Below the pieces are notes generated by a model. It was not told the DNA's origin. It did not search any database and worked only from the letters and a program-made list of their open reading frames with translations. A stretch of DNA of 64,000 bases from positions 3,031,393-3,095,392 of the forward strand of contig NZ_CP036423.1 of NCBI RefSeq assembly GCF_009910365.1, written 5' to 3'. The position numbers were made by a program, and so were the translations under genes. Below are positions 20,385 through 30,601 of this stretch, one piece after another. The stretch comes from Aequoribacter fuscus (GTDB taxonomy: Bacteria > Pseudomonadota > Gammaproteobacteria > Pseudomonadales > Halieaceae). Position 1 is the stretch's first letter. Every line of letters begins with the position of its first letter.

Positions 20385-21224
20385 TTACTGATACCCATCT
20401 CGATAACTTGCGAATTTGAGCTGGTAACCACTGGCGATAAGTCGGCTGTTATCGATGCGTTTGTGCTCTTGAAACTCACCGTCCACCGATACCTTTTCTG
20501 GCGGGTACAAGCCGGCACGAGCCGCTAAATAGCGTTCGATTTCATAGCGCGTGGCAGGAGCTCCATCGCTGCCATTATACATCGAGGCTAGAGGCTCACC
20601 TGCTTGAGAGAGGCTAATCAGGTGTGCCAAGAAGCCGCTGCAATCATCACGATGTATTCGATTAGTGTAGACCTCAGGCTTGGGCGCAGACCACAGCCCC
20701 TGCCGCATGCGATTTAAATAGAACTGCGCGCGACCATCGTAGATACCGGCAAAGCGCACAATAGTTAAGGGAAACCCTGCCTGCATCATCGTGTGCTCGG
20801 CGGCAACTAAGCTCAGTGCCGCGTAGCCCTGCGGCGCGAGAGGCGACTCTTCTGTGACCCACTCGCCACCGCTTTCTGCATAAACCCGAGTACTACTGAC
20901 ATAAAAAATGCGCTGCGGCGAAAGACCATCAAGCGCAGCGGCAATATTACGCGCGCCTTGTTCATATCCCTCCTGATAACCAGACTCTGTGTACGCCGTG
21001 GGCTTTAAGGTAATGACAACATAGTCAGGTCTATACTCTCTGAGTACGCCCAGCGTCTCGGGTTTTAGATAATCAGCTTGAACCCAGTCAATCGCCGCAT
21101 CATCGACTTGAGGAAGGCTTCTCCGTAAGCCTAAAAAACTGTAACGTCCACCTGGCAGCTCATGGGTCAATCGCAAGCCAATATCGCCGCAACCAATAAG
21201 TGCTACCCGAAGCTTGTTATCCAT
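20385..21224 (-). CDS. SDR-type NAD(P)-dependent epimerase/reductase (YeeZ-like)
   Basis: A 279-residue Rossmann-fold protein of the extended SDR/epimerase type. The cofactor loop VALIGCGDIGLRL (residues 6-18) is a GxGxxG variant; FYVSSTRVYAESGGEWVTEESPL is the active-site area with Tyr but no standard YxxxK Lys next to it, like YeeZ/YbjT-type proteins. Substrate unknown. GTG at 21233 is an alternative start; ATG at 21224 is preferred because the Rossmann strand follows at once. It is divergent from recG, with only 44 nt between start codons. Confidence 0.8.
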   Translation of the reverse strand: MDNKLRVALIGCGDIGLRLTHELPGGRYSFLGLRRSLPQVDDAAIDWVQADYLKPETLGVLREYRPDYVVITLKPTAYTESGYQEGYEQGARNIAAALDGLSPQRIFYVSSTRVYAESGGEWVTEESPLAPQGYAALSLVAAEHTMMQAGFPLTIVRFAGIYDGRAQFYLNRMRQGLWSAPKPEVYTNRIHRDDCSGFLAHLISLSQAGEPLASMYNGSDGAPATRYEIERYLAARAGLYPPEKVSVDGEFQEHKRIDNSRLIASGYQLKFASYRDGYQ

Positions 21225-21268
21225 TGATGCCACGCTACACTGTCCCTATTCCAATATCGTAATACTGC

Positions 21269-23353
21269 ATGTCAAAGCCAAACGCCAACAGAAGGGTAGC
21301 ATTAAATGCCACGAGTCCGATATCACAGCTATCGGGGGTAGGACCCAAGCTTGCGGAAAAGCTGGCTACTCTCGGCTTACATCAAGTCAAAGATCTGTGG
21401 TTTTATTTACCGCTGCGCTATCAAGATCGCACCCGACTTACGCCAATTGGAGCCTTACAAGATGGCAGCGATGTTGTTATCGAAGGTGAAGTTCGTCTTG
21501 CAACTGTGACACTTGGCCGCCGACGTAGCCTCGTAGTCAAACTGCAAGACGGGACGGGCACGCTGGTATTACGATTTTTTCATTTCTCGCGGGCCCAGCA
21601 GCAACAGCTCAAACAAGGGCTAACTTTGCGTTGCTTTGGGCAGGTCCGACGCGGCGCAAATGGTTTTGAAATGGTGCATCCAGAGTACCGCCGAGTAGAG
21701 GAAGGCGCAGCGATGGAAGAGGCACTGACAGCGATATACCCGACAATTACTGGAATAGGACAAACCACTTGGCGCAAGATTTGTGTGGCATCGCTCCAAG
21801 TGTTAACCGTGAACCCGCCCGATGAGCTCTTGCCGCATGAACAGACCCTTGGCATCGGGCTGGTTCAAGCCATAAAGATATTGCACCAGCCACCGCCAGA
21901 TGTGTCGCTATCTGCTTTGGCGAACAAACAACATCCAGCCCAATTGCGACTTGCGCTCGAAGAACTGGTCGCCCACCGTATCAGTCTAGGCGAACTTCGC
22001 ACGCTTCAGACTCAACACCAAGCACCTCAGATCCCTTATCGAGAAGAACTCACGGCGGCTTTTTTAAAGGCACAGCCTTTTCAGGCCACCGGAGCACAAC
22101 AACGCGTCATTGCCGAGATTGGCCACGATCTCACTCGGCCCACCCCCATGTTGCGACTGTTACAGGGTGATGTGGGTGCAGGCAAAACCCTCGTGGCAGC
22201 CGCAGCCGCTTTGCAAGCAGCCCAGGCTGGCTACCAGGTTGCCGTAATGGCCCCAACAGAATTGCTGGCAGAACAACACTGGCGCAATTTCGAGCGCTGG
22301 TTTGGAGACAGCAAGTTCAAACTGGCGTGGCTCAGCGGCAAAACTAAAGGCAAGAAACGTGAAGCGACTCTAGCGATGATAGCGACACAAGAAGTCAATA
22401 TGGTGATTGGCACTCATGCCTTGTTTCAAGCGGATGTCGAATTTAAACACTTGGGCCTCGTCATTATCGACGAGCAACATCGCTTCGGAGTCGAGCAGAG
22501 ATTGACCCTGGCGCGCAAGGGCAAAGCACTTCGACCTCACCAGCTGGTCATGACCGCTACGCCCATTCCCAGAAGTTTGTCGATGGTGGCCTATGCCGAC
22601 TTAGATTGCTCGATTATCGATGAGTTACCACCAGGTCGTCAGGCTATTTCAACGGTGCTAATCGATTCCAGCCGAAGAGCTTCGGTCATTGAGCGTGTAG
22701 CCCACGCTTGTCGGGAGGGGCGCCAAGCTTACTGGGTGTGCACGCTCATCGAAGAGAACGAACAACTGGCGGCTCAGGCAGCTGAAGCAGTCAGCGAGTC
22801 TTTACAAACCCAACTTGCCGATTTGCGTATCGGATTAATACACGGCCGTCTGAAGAGCACGGAAAAAGAAAGCATCATGGCAAGCTTTGCCGCGGGCCAC
22901 TTAGACCTGCTGGTCGCTACAACCGTCATTGAAGTCGGTGTCGATGTACCTAATGCCAGTTTAATGATCATCGAAAACCCCGAGCGCTTGGGCCTTGCAC
23001 AATTACATCAGTTAAGAGGTCGGGTCGGGCGCGGCACAATTGCCAGCCACTGTGTCTTGATGTATCAATCGCCGTTATCGCAAACAGGCAAAGCACGCTT
23101 AAGGGTCTTAAAAGATAGCCAAGACGGCTTCTACATCGCCGAACAGGATTTGCTGTTACGTGGACCCGGCGAACTCCTCGGCACTCGGCAAACGGGTTTG
23201 ATGGCCTTTCGAGTTGCCGAACTACCCTTGCACGAAGACCTGCTAGACAGCGCTGCCGCCATCGCGGATGACCTTATGCAGCAGCGCCCCGCTGTAGCGA
23301 GGCGTTTAGCGCGACGCTGGACCGGTGAGCGCGCCGCGTATGCTGGCGCCTAG
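21269..23353 (+). CDS. recG: ATP-dependent DNA helicase RecG
   Basis: Remodels stalled replication forks and branch-migrates Holliday junctions. The 694-residue protein has the N-terminal wedge/OB region ([16 protein letters not shown], then [12 protein letters not shown]), Walker [15 protein letters not shown] near residue 300, the DEQH box in [14 protein letters not shown] near residue 400, [10 protein letters not shown], and the C-terminal helicase motifs [15 protein letters not shown] and [11 protein letters not shown]. coli RecG is 693 aa. Its TAG overlaps the stop codon of the convergent rubredoxin fusion gene. Confidence 0.97.
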   Translation: MSKPNANRRVALNATSPISQLSGVGPKLAEKLATLGLHQVKDLWFYLPLRYQDRTRLTPIGALQDGSDVVIEGEVRLATVTLGRRRSLVVKLQDGTGTLVLRFFHFSRAQQQQLKQGLTLRCFGQVRRGANGFEMVHPEYRRVEEGAAMEEALTAIYPTITGIGQTTWRKICVASLQVLTVNPPDELLPHEQTLGIGLVQAIKILHQPPPDVSLSALANKQHPAQLRLALEELVAHRISLGELRTLQTQHQAPQIPYREELTAAFLKAQPFQATGAQQRVIAEIGHDLTRPTPMLRLLQGDVGAGKTLVAAAAALQAAQAGYQVAVMAPTELLAEQHWRNFERWFGDSKFKLAWLSGKTKGKKREATLAMIATQEVNMVIGTHALFQADVEFKHLGLVIIDEQHRFGVEQRLTLARKGKALRPHQLVMTATPIPRSLSMVAYADLDCSIIDELPPGRQAISTVLIDSSRRASVIERVAHACREGRQAYWVCTLIEENEQLAAQAAEAVSESLQTQLADLRIGLIHGRLKSTEKESIMASFAAGHLDLLVATTVIEVGVDVPNASLMIIENPERLGLAQLHQLRGRVGRGTIASHCVLMYQSPLSQTGKARLRVLKDSQDGFYIAEQDLLLRGPGELLGTRQTGLMAFRVAELPLHEDLLDSAAAIADDLMQQRPAVARRLARRWTGERAAYAGA

Positions 23354-24972
23354 TCCAGAATCGGTGGCAGTAATTTCTGCAGCGCCATTTTCTCCTTGAT
23401 CGCGGCGCCCGTTAAGGCAAAGCCCAACAAATCACCATTGGGCGCACGGAATTCCGCTTGGATATTGGGCGCCTCGCCCAACTCTAGCCACTGGCCCTCA
23501 ACCCCGCGAGCAGGCGGCGCGACAATACACGGGCACGCAGGTGTTTTAATGGCCACAGGCATGGCGGGGTAGACAACTTCGGTAGGCTCGCCCGTCAGGG
23601 TTTTTGCCAAGGCTTTGCCAGCGGCCACGAGTGGCGCCACGTAAACCAAGACATGCCCAGCCACCTCGGCGCAATCGCCCAAGGCGTACACATCTTTGGC
23701 ACTCGTTGCCAAGTAACGATCGGTGATAATACCTCGACCGGTCGCCAAACCACTGTCAGCCGCCAACTGAATGCGTGGCCGCACACCTACAGCAGAGACG
23801 ACAATATCGGCTTCGATCATGGTGCCGTCATCAAGTTCAGCAACGACGCCAGAATCACGCTTGTGCACGGCTTTGACCAAGCGGCCAAAATGGAAGGTCG
23901 CGCCCAGTGACTCTAAGGCATTTTGCACAGAGTGACCGGCTCTTTCTGGAAGCAAGGTTGGCAGGCAGTAACCGAGTGGATCGACTGCTTCGACCTCGAA
24001 TCCGCCATTTAATAAGTCGTTGGTAAACTCACAGCCAATGAGACCACCACCGATAATGCAAAACTTTTTCGCTTGATGCTGCTCTACCGCCTCGCGAAAC
24101 GCCGCATAATCCTGTAAGTCGTTAACAGAGTACACCCTATCTAAACCATCACCCTGTAATGGCGGGCGAATCACTTCTGAGCCTGCGGCCATGACCAATT
24201 GATCGTAGGCAAGCGTTGAGCCATCTTGGAAGCTTAAGACTTTGGCGTCAGTATCAACGGCCGTCACCATAGCGTGTGTTAATACACGTGCATTCAGGGT
24301 TCTCGCCATGTCCTCGGCAGACTGCATAGCCAACTTATCGGCACTTAAATTCTTGGTAAACCCGGTCGACAACAATGGCTTGGAGTAGTTGCTACCATCA
24401 TCAAAGGTAACGAAGGTCACTTTGCGCTCGGCGTCATATTTACGAAATTCGCGCACTAGCCCATAAGCGGCCATGCCGGTGCCGATAATCACCAAACCTG
24501 CTTCATCACTCGCGGGAGCCGCTGCGCTTACAGGCGCTGAACCCTCAAGCAGCTCAAAGTCATCCTTACCTACGCCACAATCCGGACACAACCAGTCTTC
24601 TGGTACATCTGTCCAACGAGTCCCGGGAGGAATACCGTCATCGGGCCAACCCAGTTCTTCATCATAAATCAGGCCGCAAACAATGCATTCCCATTTGGCC
24701 CAAGGCTCATCACCCCCGGCGGGCGCTATAGACGCTTCTTGAGGTTCAACCGTCGGGGCTTTAACGTCGGCAACGTCGGGCGTGACGTCGCCGGCGACCG
24801 GTATGGGGCTGGCATCGACACACTCAAAATCCGCTTTGCCGACACCACAGTCAGGGCATAGCCAATCCTCGGGAACATCCGCCCATAAAGTGCCTGCTGG
24901 AATGCCATCATCCGGCCAGCCTTCAGCCTCGTCGTAGACCAAACCACAAACAATACATTCCCAACGTGCCAC
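23350..24972 (-). CDS. Tandem rubredoxin - rubredoxin reductase fusion
   Basis: A single 540-residue frame with three modules. Rubredoxin 1 spans about residues 1-53 (Fe ligands Cys6, Cys9, Cys39, Cys42). A roughly 40-residue Ala/Pro/Val-rich linker leads to rubredoxin 2 at about 92-143 (Cys96, Cys99, Cys129, Cys132). From about residue 160 follows an FAD/NAD(P)H reductase with [13 protein letters not shown], a second nucleotide fold [13 protein letters not shown], and the FAD-binding YALGDCAEV. Such electron chains pass NADH electrons through rubredoxin to acceptors such as AlkB-type alkane hydroxylases or oxygen-detoxifying proteins. In Pseudomonas the same neighbourhood has separate rubA1, rubA2 and rubB genes (recalled, not checked). 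No alkB is in the window. Confidence 0.93.
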   Translation of the reverse strand: MARWECIVCGLVYDEAEGWPDDGIPAGTLWADVPEDWLCPDCGVGKADFECVDASPIPVAGDVTPDVADVKAPTVEPQEASIAPAGGDEPWAKWECIVCGLIYDEELGWPDDGIPPGTRWTDVPEDWLCPDCGVGKDDFELLEGSAPVSAAAPASDEAGLVIIGTGMAAYGLVREFRKYDAERKVTFVTFDDGSNYSKPLLSTGFTKNLSADKLAMQSAEDMARTLNARVLTHAMVTAVDTDAKVLSFQDGSTLAYDQLVMAAGSEVIRPPLQGDGLDRVYSVNDLQDYAAFREAVEQHQAKKFCIIGGGLIGCEFTNDLLNGGFEVEAVDPLGYCLPTLLPERAGHSVQNALESLGATFHFGRLVKAVHKRDSGVVAELDDGTMIEADIVVSAVGVRPRIQLAADSGLATGRGIITDRYLATSAKDVYALGDCAEVAGHVLVYVAPLVAAGKALAKTLTGEPTEVVYPAMPVAIKTPACPCIVAPPARGVEGQWLELGEAPNIQAEFRAPNGDLLGFALTGAAIKEKMALQKLLPPILD

Positions 24973-25103
24973 GGGGTGCTCTCCACAAGTTGATTCGTTG
25001 GGCCACTATATAAGCCTCAAGTTTTTGTGCAACCCACATATTGCTTAAATGGCAAAGCATACGATTCAGTGCTAGGCTTCGGCCCAAATTGTCGGGGGTT
25101 AAA

Positions 25104-25655
25104 ATGGTCGTGTCACCGCGCATGGTTTGGCGCTCAGAGCATCAACGCATAGGCTTTGGTGACCGTCCACCTCGCGCGTTATTTGACCCCGGGTCACTCA
25201 CGCAAATACTTCGAAGTTTGGGTGATTTACAGGTCAACAAACGCCTGCAAGATTGGTGCGTGCCCTATTTAGATGAACAGCGTCTGCTGGGTAAGCAGGC
25301 GAGCCGCAATTTGGCACTCACCCGGGAAGTATCCCTGCATGTAAACAATGAGCCCTTTGTGTTTGCGCGTAGCGTTCTTCCCAACACAACGCTGCAAGGA
25401 CCCAATCGGTTTTTGCGTCACTGGGGCTCAAGACCTCTGGGGGAATTCCTTTTTAGCCACCCGCTGTGCCACCGAGGCATGTTTCAGTACACGCGTGTGC
25501 CTGCGGATAATCTCTTCTTGCCTAAAGACCTACGGTCTTCAACAACTCTGTGGGGGCGCCGCTCGCTGTTTTATTTAAACCAACAACCCCTGATCGTGGC
25601 GGAGTTTTACTTGCCCGCCTTCCTCGATCGCCTGGTACAGGGTTGTCATCGCTAG
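25104..25655 (+). CDS. ubiC: Chorismate--pyruvate lyase
   Basis: Converts chorismate to 4-hydroxybenzoate and pyruvate, the first committed step of ubiquinone synthesis. The 183 residues show the family pattern: a conserved Arg in LTREVSLHVNNEPFVFARSV, the PLGEFLF segment, LWGRRSLFYLNQQPL, and the C-terminal catalytic Glu in VAEFYLP. The start at 25104 follows GGGGGTT with a 5-nt spacer; a longer frame from 25041 has no support. ubiA follows 58 nt later on the same strand. Confidence 0.9.
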   Translation: MVVSPRMVWRSEHQRIGFGDRPPRALFDPGSLTQILRSLGDLQVNKRLQDWCVPYLDEQRLLGKQASRNLALTREVSLHVNNEPFVFARSVLPNTTLQGPNRFLRHWGSRPLGEFLFSHPLCHRGMFQYTRVPADNLFLPKDLRSSTTLWGRRSLFYLNQQPLIVAEFYLPAFLDRLVQGCHR

Positions 25656-25713
25656 GGCTTTTTTTGACTGAACAAAACACTTAAGCTTGTACAGCACCCA
25701 AAAAGGAAACCTC

Positions 25714-26583
25714 GTGCAGAGCAAACTGTTAGGCTTCGCGCAGCTCATGCGCATCGACAAACCCGTGGGCACATTACTGCTCCTTTGGCCCACCTACTGG
25801 GCACTTTGGTTAGCCAGCGGCGGCTTTCCCGAATGGGAATTGTTACTTATTTTCACTGCAGGTGTGTTTTTAATGCGTGCGGCGGGCTGTGTCATTAACG
25901 ACTTCGCCGACCGTGGCTGGGATGGCGGTGTAAAACGCACGGCTTCACGACCCCTAGTCACCGGCGCGGTGACACCAAAAGAAGCCATCACGTTATTTTT
26001 TGCCCTAATTACTCTCTCGTTTTTCTTAGTGCTACTCACCAACCCTTTCACAATACTGCTATCACTGGCCGCTGCAGGCATTGCGGCCATCTACCCATTT
26101 GTGAAGCGTGTGAGTCATCTACCACAGATCGTCTTGGGTGCGGCATTCTCATTTGGCATACCCATGGCCTTTAGCGCCACGCAAAATGCTCTGCCGCCCG
26201 CTTTGTGGCTAATATTTTTGGCCAATCTACTCTGGACCATGGCTTACGACACCCTTTACGCCATGGTAGATCGCGACGATGACCTAATCGTTGGGATCAA
26301 ATCGACAGCCATACTGTTTGGCCAAGCCGATCGTTTAATCGTGGGTATCCTACAAGCCATGACCTTCGCTTTGTGGCTATTAATGGCATGGCAATTTCAA
26401 CGCCACGAACCCGCCTACATCGGTATTATTGTGGCAAGCTTGGGCTTCATTTGGCAGCAGTGGCGGATCAAAGACCGTGCTCGCATGGCGTGCTTCCGGG
26501 CCTTTAAAGACAATATTGTTGTGGGACTCATCGTTTTTGCGGGTTTAGCCGTAGATTTGTATTTATACCCCGCTGCGGTGTAG
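25714..26583 (+). CDS. ubiA: 4-hydroxybenzoate polyprenyltransferase
   Basis: Membrane enzyme that prenylates 4-hydroxybenzoate, the step after UbiC. The 289 residues include about eight hydrophobic segments and both Asp-rich diphosphate/Mg2+ motifs: NDFADRGWDG (first) and DTLYAMVDRDDDLIVGIKST (second). The start is a GTG at 25714, 5 nt after AAGGAA (25703-25708); an in-frame TTG at 25687 lacks a ribosome-binding site. The ubiC-ubiA pair is the standard gammaproteobacterial arrangement. Confidence 0.94.
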   Translation: MQSKLLGFAQLMRIDKPVGTLLLLWPTYWALWLASGGFPEWELLLIFTAGVFLMRAAGCVINDFADRGWDGGVKRTASRPLVTGAVTPKEAITLFFALITLSFFLVLLTNPFTILLSLAAAGIAAIYPFVKRVSHLPQIVLGAAFSFGIPMAFSATQNALPPALWLIFLANLLWTMAYDTLYAMVDRDDDLIVGIKSTAILFGQADRLIVGILQAMTFALWLLMAWQFQRHEPAYIGIIVASLGFIWQQWRIKDRARMACFRAFKDNIVVGLIVFAGLAVDLYLYPAAV

Positions 26584-26587
26584 CACT

Positions 26588-27727
26588 ATGGAATTACGGT
26601 TCATCCGCTCGATACGGCATATCGACGCAAACGCCTGGAATGCGTGCGCCAATACCGATTACCCGTTTTTACGCCATGACTTCCTGCTGGGCTTAGAAGA
26701 CACTGGGTGCACCACGGCTAACGCTGGCTGGCAGCCATACCATTGCCTTCTGCTGGACGACGATCACTTGGTGGGAGCAATACCCGCCTATCTAAAAACC
26801 CACAGTTACGGCGAGTATGTATTTGACTGGGCATTGGCAGATGCTTGGCAGCGTTCGGGCCTGGATTATTACCCAAAGTTAGTCTCTGCTATTCCCTTTA
26901 CGCCATGTACAGGGCCACGCATTTTAATACACCCGCAAGCAGCAGAACCACGAGCCGTCACCGGTGCACTCATCCAAGGATTGCAGAAAGAAGCGGAAGA
27001 GATCGCAAGTTCATGGCACGTGTTGTTCCATTCCGATGCAGACCAATGTCACTTTCAAAACACCGGGATGCACGAAAGGCAGACTTGCCAGTTTCATTGG
27101 TTTAACCATGATTTTGCTAATTTTGACGATTTTTTAGCGACTTTTAGCAGCAGAAAACGTAAGAACTTAAAAAAAGAGCGCGCCAAAGTCGACCAGCAAA
27201 ACATCCAGATGACAACCATCGAGGGGGAGGCCATTACCCCCGCGATATGCGAGCAGTTTCACCGCTTTTACCAAATTACATACGCCAAGCGCAGTGGTCA
27301 CGGCGGTTACTTAACACAGCATTTCTTTACCGAGCTGCTGCCCAACTTACGCGATCAGGTGCTCCTCGTTTTTGCGTATGCCGACAACACCCCTGTAGCT
27401 GGCGCCCTGTATTTTAAAGATTCCAATAACCTGTACGGCCGCTATTGGGGCGCACTGGCAGAATTCGACGGCCTACATTTTGAAGCGTGCTATTACCAAG
27501 GTATTGAGTATTGCATTCGTAATGGCCTTCAACATTTTGATCCTGGCGCGCAAGGCGAACACAAAATCCAACGCGGTTTTGAACCCATAAGAACGCGCTC
27601 GCACCATTACATCTGCGACAAACGCTTTGACGCGGCTGTCGGGCGTTTCTGTCAAGAAGAGGTCGATCACGTGCGCGACTATCAGGCTGCTGCACGCGAC
27701 TTATTGCCCTTTAAACGAGAGGGTTAA
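26588..27727 (+). CDS. DUF482/GNAT-fold acyltransferase-like protein (FemAB-related)
   Basis: A 379-residue soluble protein of the DUF482 (COG3146) family, annotated in genomes as a peptidogalycan-biosynthesis or N-acetyltransferase-like protein. Recognisable segments: an N-terminal SIRHIDANAWNACANTDYPFLRHDFLLGLE, AIPFTPCTGPRIL, a basic SSRKRKNLKKERAKV helix, and the C-terminal ALYFKDSNNLYGRYWGAL and HFDPGAQGEHKIQRGFEP characteristic of the fold. No experimental function is known to me. It follows ubiA by 4 nt and is probably cotranscribed. Its TAA overlaps the stop codon of the convergent monooxygenase. Confidence 0.82.
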   Translation: MELRFIRSIRHIDANAWNACANTDYPFLRHDFLLGLEDTGCTTANAGWQPYHCLLLDDDHLVGAIPAYLKTHSYGEYVFDWALADAWQRSGLDYYPKLVSAIPFTPCTGPRILIHPQAAEPRAVTGALIQGLQKEAEEIASSWHVLFHSDADQCHFQNTGMHERQTCQFHWFNHDFANFDDFLATFSSRKRKNLKKERAKVDQQNIQMTTIEGEAITPAICEQFHRFYQITYAKRSGHGGYLTQHFFTELLPNLRDQVLLVFAYADNTPVAGALYFKDSNNLYGRYWGALAEFDGLHFEACYYQGIEYCIRNGLQHFDPGAQGEHKIQRGFEPIRTRSHHYICDKRFDAAVGRFCQEEVDHVRDYQAAARDLLPFKREG

Positions 27728-29181
27728 CCGTCAACGAGATCAAAATCACTCATTTCAGGCTCGCGCATGTGAAAGTAGTAATTTGTCGCGCTATTCGGCC
27801 AGTTGTTGACCACTTTGCCCGCGGCGTTTTTGTACCAGCTTTGGCAAGACGCCACCCAAACGGTTTTGGTCATATCGCCCTGCATTTTCTCGTTGTAGGC
27901 ACGCAAGACCTGCTTGTTCACTTCCATACTCTTCAGCTGATGCGTCAACAACTTGGTAATACACTTCACTATGTAATTCACCTGTTGCTCAACCATGAAA
28001 ATGATCGAGTTGCTGCCCAAGTTAGTGTTCGGACCATACAACATAAAGAGGTTAGGAAATTCAGAGGTACACACGCCGCGATACGCCTCTGCACCTTCGG
28101 CCCACGCGTCTTTTAAGGACAGGCCGTCGCGTCCATAAAAGTCGACCGGAGCCATCAAATCTGTGGTTTGAAAGCCCGTACCATAAATTAAGACGTCCGC
28201 TTCCAGAACTTCGCCATCTTCGGTTTGCACACCCGCAGGCGTAATGCTTTGGATAGGCTTAGTCACCAAGTTCAGATTGGGGCGCGCCATGGCTTGATAG
28301 TAATTATCCGACACCAGAATCCGCTTACATCCTATGGCATAGTCGGGCGTGAGTTTTCGGCGTAGCTCTGGATCGGTAATGTGCTCTTCTAAATACTTTT
28401 TGGCGTCTTTGGCCAGCAACCACTGAAAAAATTTCTTGTTCGCGATGGCGCCATACATGATCTCACCACGCAGAAATACGCCCAAACGATGCAGGCGCTG
28501 CAGCCAAGGAAACCGTGCAAAGCGCTGTTTTTCAGAGTCCGTATAAGCGCGATCGTTACGCGGAACAACATAGTTAGCGCTGCGTTGGTATACGTGCACT
28601 TGCTCGGCCGCTTCCGCTACATGCGGAATAAACTGCAACGCACTCGCGGCATTGCCAATAATCGCCACTTTTTTACCCGCAAGGTCGACACCGTGGTTCC
28701 AACGCGCCGAATGGAATGAGTCACCAGCAAAGGTATCGGCACCCTCAAAGTCAGGCGTGAACGGCACATTCAATTGACCCAAACCCGAAACAAGAACCCG
28801 AGACTCGATGGTCTCGCCACCTTTCGTTGTTACCGTCCATGAGCCGCGCTCTTCGTCGTAATCGGCACGCTCAACCTCGGTATTGAATTGAATATGATCA
28901 TTCAGGCCAAAGTGCGCGGCACAATCCCGAAAGTACTGCTTAATCTCATCGTGCAGTGAATACACGCGGCTCCAATTCGGATTCAAATAAAACGAGTAGC
29001 TATAAAACACCGAGGGCACATCGCAACCGCATCCGGGGTAGGTGTTGTAATTCCAAGTGCCGGCGACATCATCGGAACGCTCAAGGATCACAAAGTCATT
29101 GATACCTTGCTGCTTGAGTTGTACCCCCATACATAGCCCCGACATGCCGGCACCAATAATCACCACTTGTTTTGTTGTCAC
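27724..29181 (-). CDS. Flavin-containing Baeyer-Villiger-type monooxygenase
   Basis: A 485-residue NADPH/FAD enzyme. The FAD Rossmann motif is VVIIGAGMSGLCMG near residue 6. The Baeyer-Villiger fingerprint FxGxxxHxxxW is present as FAGDSFHSARW (residues 151-161), followed by the NADPH Rossmann loop VAIIGNAASALQFIP. Family members insert oxygen next to ketones or oxidise heteroatoms; the substrate cannot be read. The start is a GTG at 29181 with AAGGAA about 8 nt upstream. It lies 23 nt downstream of yaaA on the same strand. Confidence 0.9.
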   Translation of the reverse strand: MTTKQVVIIGAGMSGLCMGVQLKQQGINDFVILERSDDVAGTWNYNTYPGCGCDVPSVFYSYSFYLNPNWSRVYSLHDEIKQYFRDCAAHFGLNDHIQFNTEVERADYDEERGSWTVTTKGGETIESRVLVSGLGQLNVPFTPDFEGADTFAGDSFHSARWNHGVDLAGKKVAIIGNAASALQFIPHVAEAAEQVHVYQRSANYVVPRNDRAYTDSEKQRFARFPWLQRLHRLGVFLRGEIMYGAIANKKFFQWLLAKDAKKYLEEHITDPELRRKLTPDYAIGCKRILVSDNYYQAMARPNLNLVTKPIQSITPAGVQTEDGEVLEADVLIYGTGFQTTDLMAPVDFYGRDGLSLKDAWAEGAEAYRGVCTSEFPNLFMLYGPNTNLGSNSIIFMVEQQVNYIVKCITKLLTHQLKSMEVNKQVLRAYNEKMQGDMTKTVWVASCQSWYKNAAGKVVNNWPNSATNYYFHMREPEMSDFDLVDG

Positions 29182-29204
29182 GCAGTTTTCCTTTCATATT
29201 GTTA

Positions 29205-29984
29205 TTAGGCAGGATCGTGGTCCCGATAAAACGTCAGTGTTCTCGCGTCTGACTGTTCAGGCACAAAGTAGTAGCCCTCCAAGTCAAAGTGTTGGCAGGC
29301 TTCTGCAGAGTCGATTTGATTCTCGAGTACATAACGCGCCATCAACCCACGCGCTTTCTTCGCGTAAAAGCTAATCATTTTATACTGACCATTTTTCAAG
29401 TCTTTGAATACGGGCGTCACCACCGTGGCATTCAAAAGCTTGGGTTTAACCGACTTAAAATACTCGTTGGACGCTAAATTTAACAGCGTCTCTGCGCCGG
29501 CGGCTCGAAGTTGGGCGTTCAATGCCTGAGTGATACGATCGCCCCAAAACTGATACAAGGTCGCGGCCTCGCCAACACCAAACTTTGTGCCCATCTCCAA
29601 CCGGTAAGGCTGCATTAAATCCAAGGGTTTGAGCACACCATACAAACCCGACAGCATCACTAAATGCGTTTGTGCGTATTCTAAGGCTGCTGGCGATAAC
29701 GACTCAGCATCGAGCCCGGTATAGACATCACCTTTGAACGCAAATAGGGCTTGCTTAGCGTTATCCGGTGAAAAAGGCAGTGTGAAGTCCATGAACCGTT
29801 TGTGGTTTAACTCGGCAATCGCGGTGCTTACACCCATCAAATTTTGAATATCATCAGGCGCAAGCGCTCGCAGCCCATCGACGAGTGCCTCGCTGTATTC
29901 GGTAAAGATTGGCTGAGTATACGTATCGGTAGCCGCGGGTGTTTCAAAATCTAGGGTCTTGGCGGGCGAAATAACCATCAACAT
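29205..29984 (-). CDS. yaaA: Peroxide stress resistance protein YaaA (UPF0246)
   Basis: A 259-residue YaaA/DUF328 protein beginning MLMVISPAKTLDFE, the invariant N-terminus of the family; ELNHKRF, LFAFKGDVYTGLDA and LSGLYGVLKPLDLMQPYRLEMGT are further signatures. In E. coli YaaA lowers intracellular iron-driven damage during H2O2 stress and binds DNA. An excellent AGGAGG lies 10 nt before the ATG. It precedes the monooxygenase gene in the same direction, giving a two-gene unit with a possible redox theme (inference). Confidence 0.95.
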   Translation of the reverse strand: MLMVISPAKTLDFETPAATDTYTQPIFTEYSEALVDGLRALAPDDIQNLMGVSTAIAELNHKRFMDFTLPFSPDNAKQALFAFKGDVYTGLDAESLSPAALEYAQTHLVMLSGLYGVLKPLDLMQPYRLEMGTKFGVGEAATLYQFWGDRITQALNAQLRAAGAETLLNLASNEYFKSVKPKLLNATVVTPVFKDLKNGQYKMISFYAKKARGLMARYVLENQIDSAEACQHFDLEGYYFVPEQSDARTLTFYRDHDPA

Positions 29985-30088
29985 GTCTGTGCGTCCTCCT
30001 ACTAAAACAAGTACGATGGTACTGGGCTTCGGCTTTTTACGCTATGCTTAAGCTCCAGTTTGACGAAGGGATAACGGAGAATAAACCC

Positions 30089-30601
30089 TTGCAACCTTTT
30101 TTGACATTTAATGACCGCCTGCAGTACGCGCTTGGGCTCATTCTTTCTTGGCTGCTTCTGGCCATGGCTATCGTTACCGTCACTGTCGTGCTCCTGCGCT
30201 ACGGGTTTAATATGGGCACGATAGCGTTGCAAGAGGGTTTGATGTACTTGCACGCCTGTGTGTTTTTAATGGGCGCAGGTGTCGCCTTAGGTCGAGACAG
30301 TCACGTCCGTGTGGACATCTTCTACCAGAGAATGTCGGCGCGAAATCGCGATTGGGTCAATGCACTCGGTATTGTGGTGTTTTTACTGCCTGTGAGCGTG
30401 ATTATCGGATTAAGCAGCTGGAGTTACGTACACGAATCGTGGATCATCCGTGAGGTGTCCCCGGAGCCCGGTGGCATTCCTGCTGTCTTTATCTTAAAAA
30501 CGCTTATTCCGTTATCGATGCTGACCCTATGCCTACAAGGCCTTAGCTTACTCGTTACCTGTACCCAGCGCTTAGTCGCAGGAGAGCCGCATGGACGGTA
30601 G
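30089..30601 (+). CDS. TRAP transporter small permease (DctQ-type)
   Basis: The small membrane subunit of a tripartite ATP-independent periplasmic transporter. About 170 residues with four hydrophobic helices (LGLILSWLLLAMAIVTVTVVLL, then around YLHACVFLMGAGVALG, ALGIVVFLLPVSVIIGL and LIPLSMLTLCLQGLSLLV) and the loop GRDSHVRVDIFY typical of DctQ. Start choice: TTG at 30089 has GGAGA at 9 nt, while the in-frame ATG at 30044 has no ribosome-binding site but would also be possible (185 aa). Its 3' end overlaps the large-permease gene by 11 nt. Confidence 0.88.
   Translation: MQPFLTFNDRLQYALGLILSWLLLAMAIVTVTVVLLRYGFNMGTIALQEGLMYLHACVFLMGAGVALGRDSHVRVDIFYQRMSARNRDWVNALGIVVFLLPVSVIIGLSSWSYVHESWIIREVSPEPGGIPAVFILKTLIPLSMLTLCLQGLSLLVTCTQRLVAGEPHGR

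Noticed and set aside
21257..21268. TAATAC just before the recG ATG as a leaderless promoter
   Set aside because: Transcription would start inside the coding sequence and no -35 is at proper distance; the promoter is probably further upstream.
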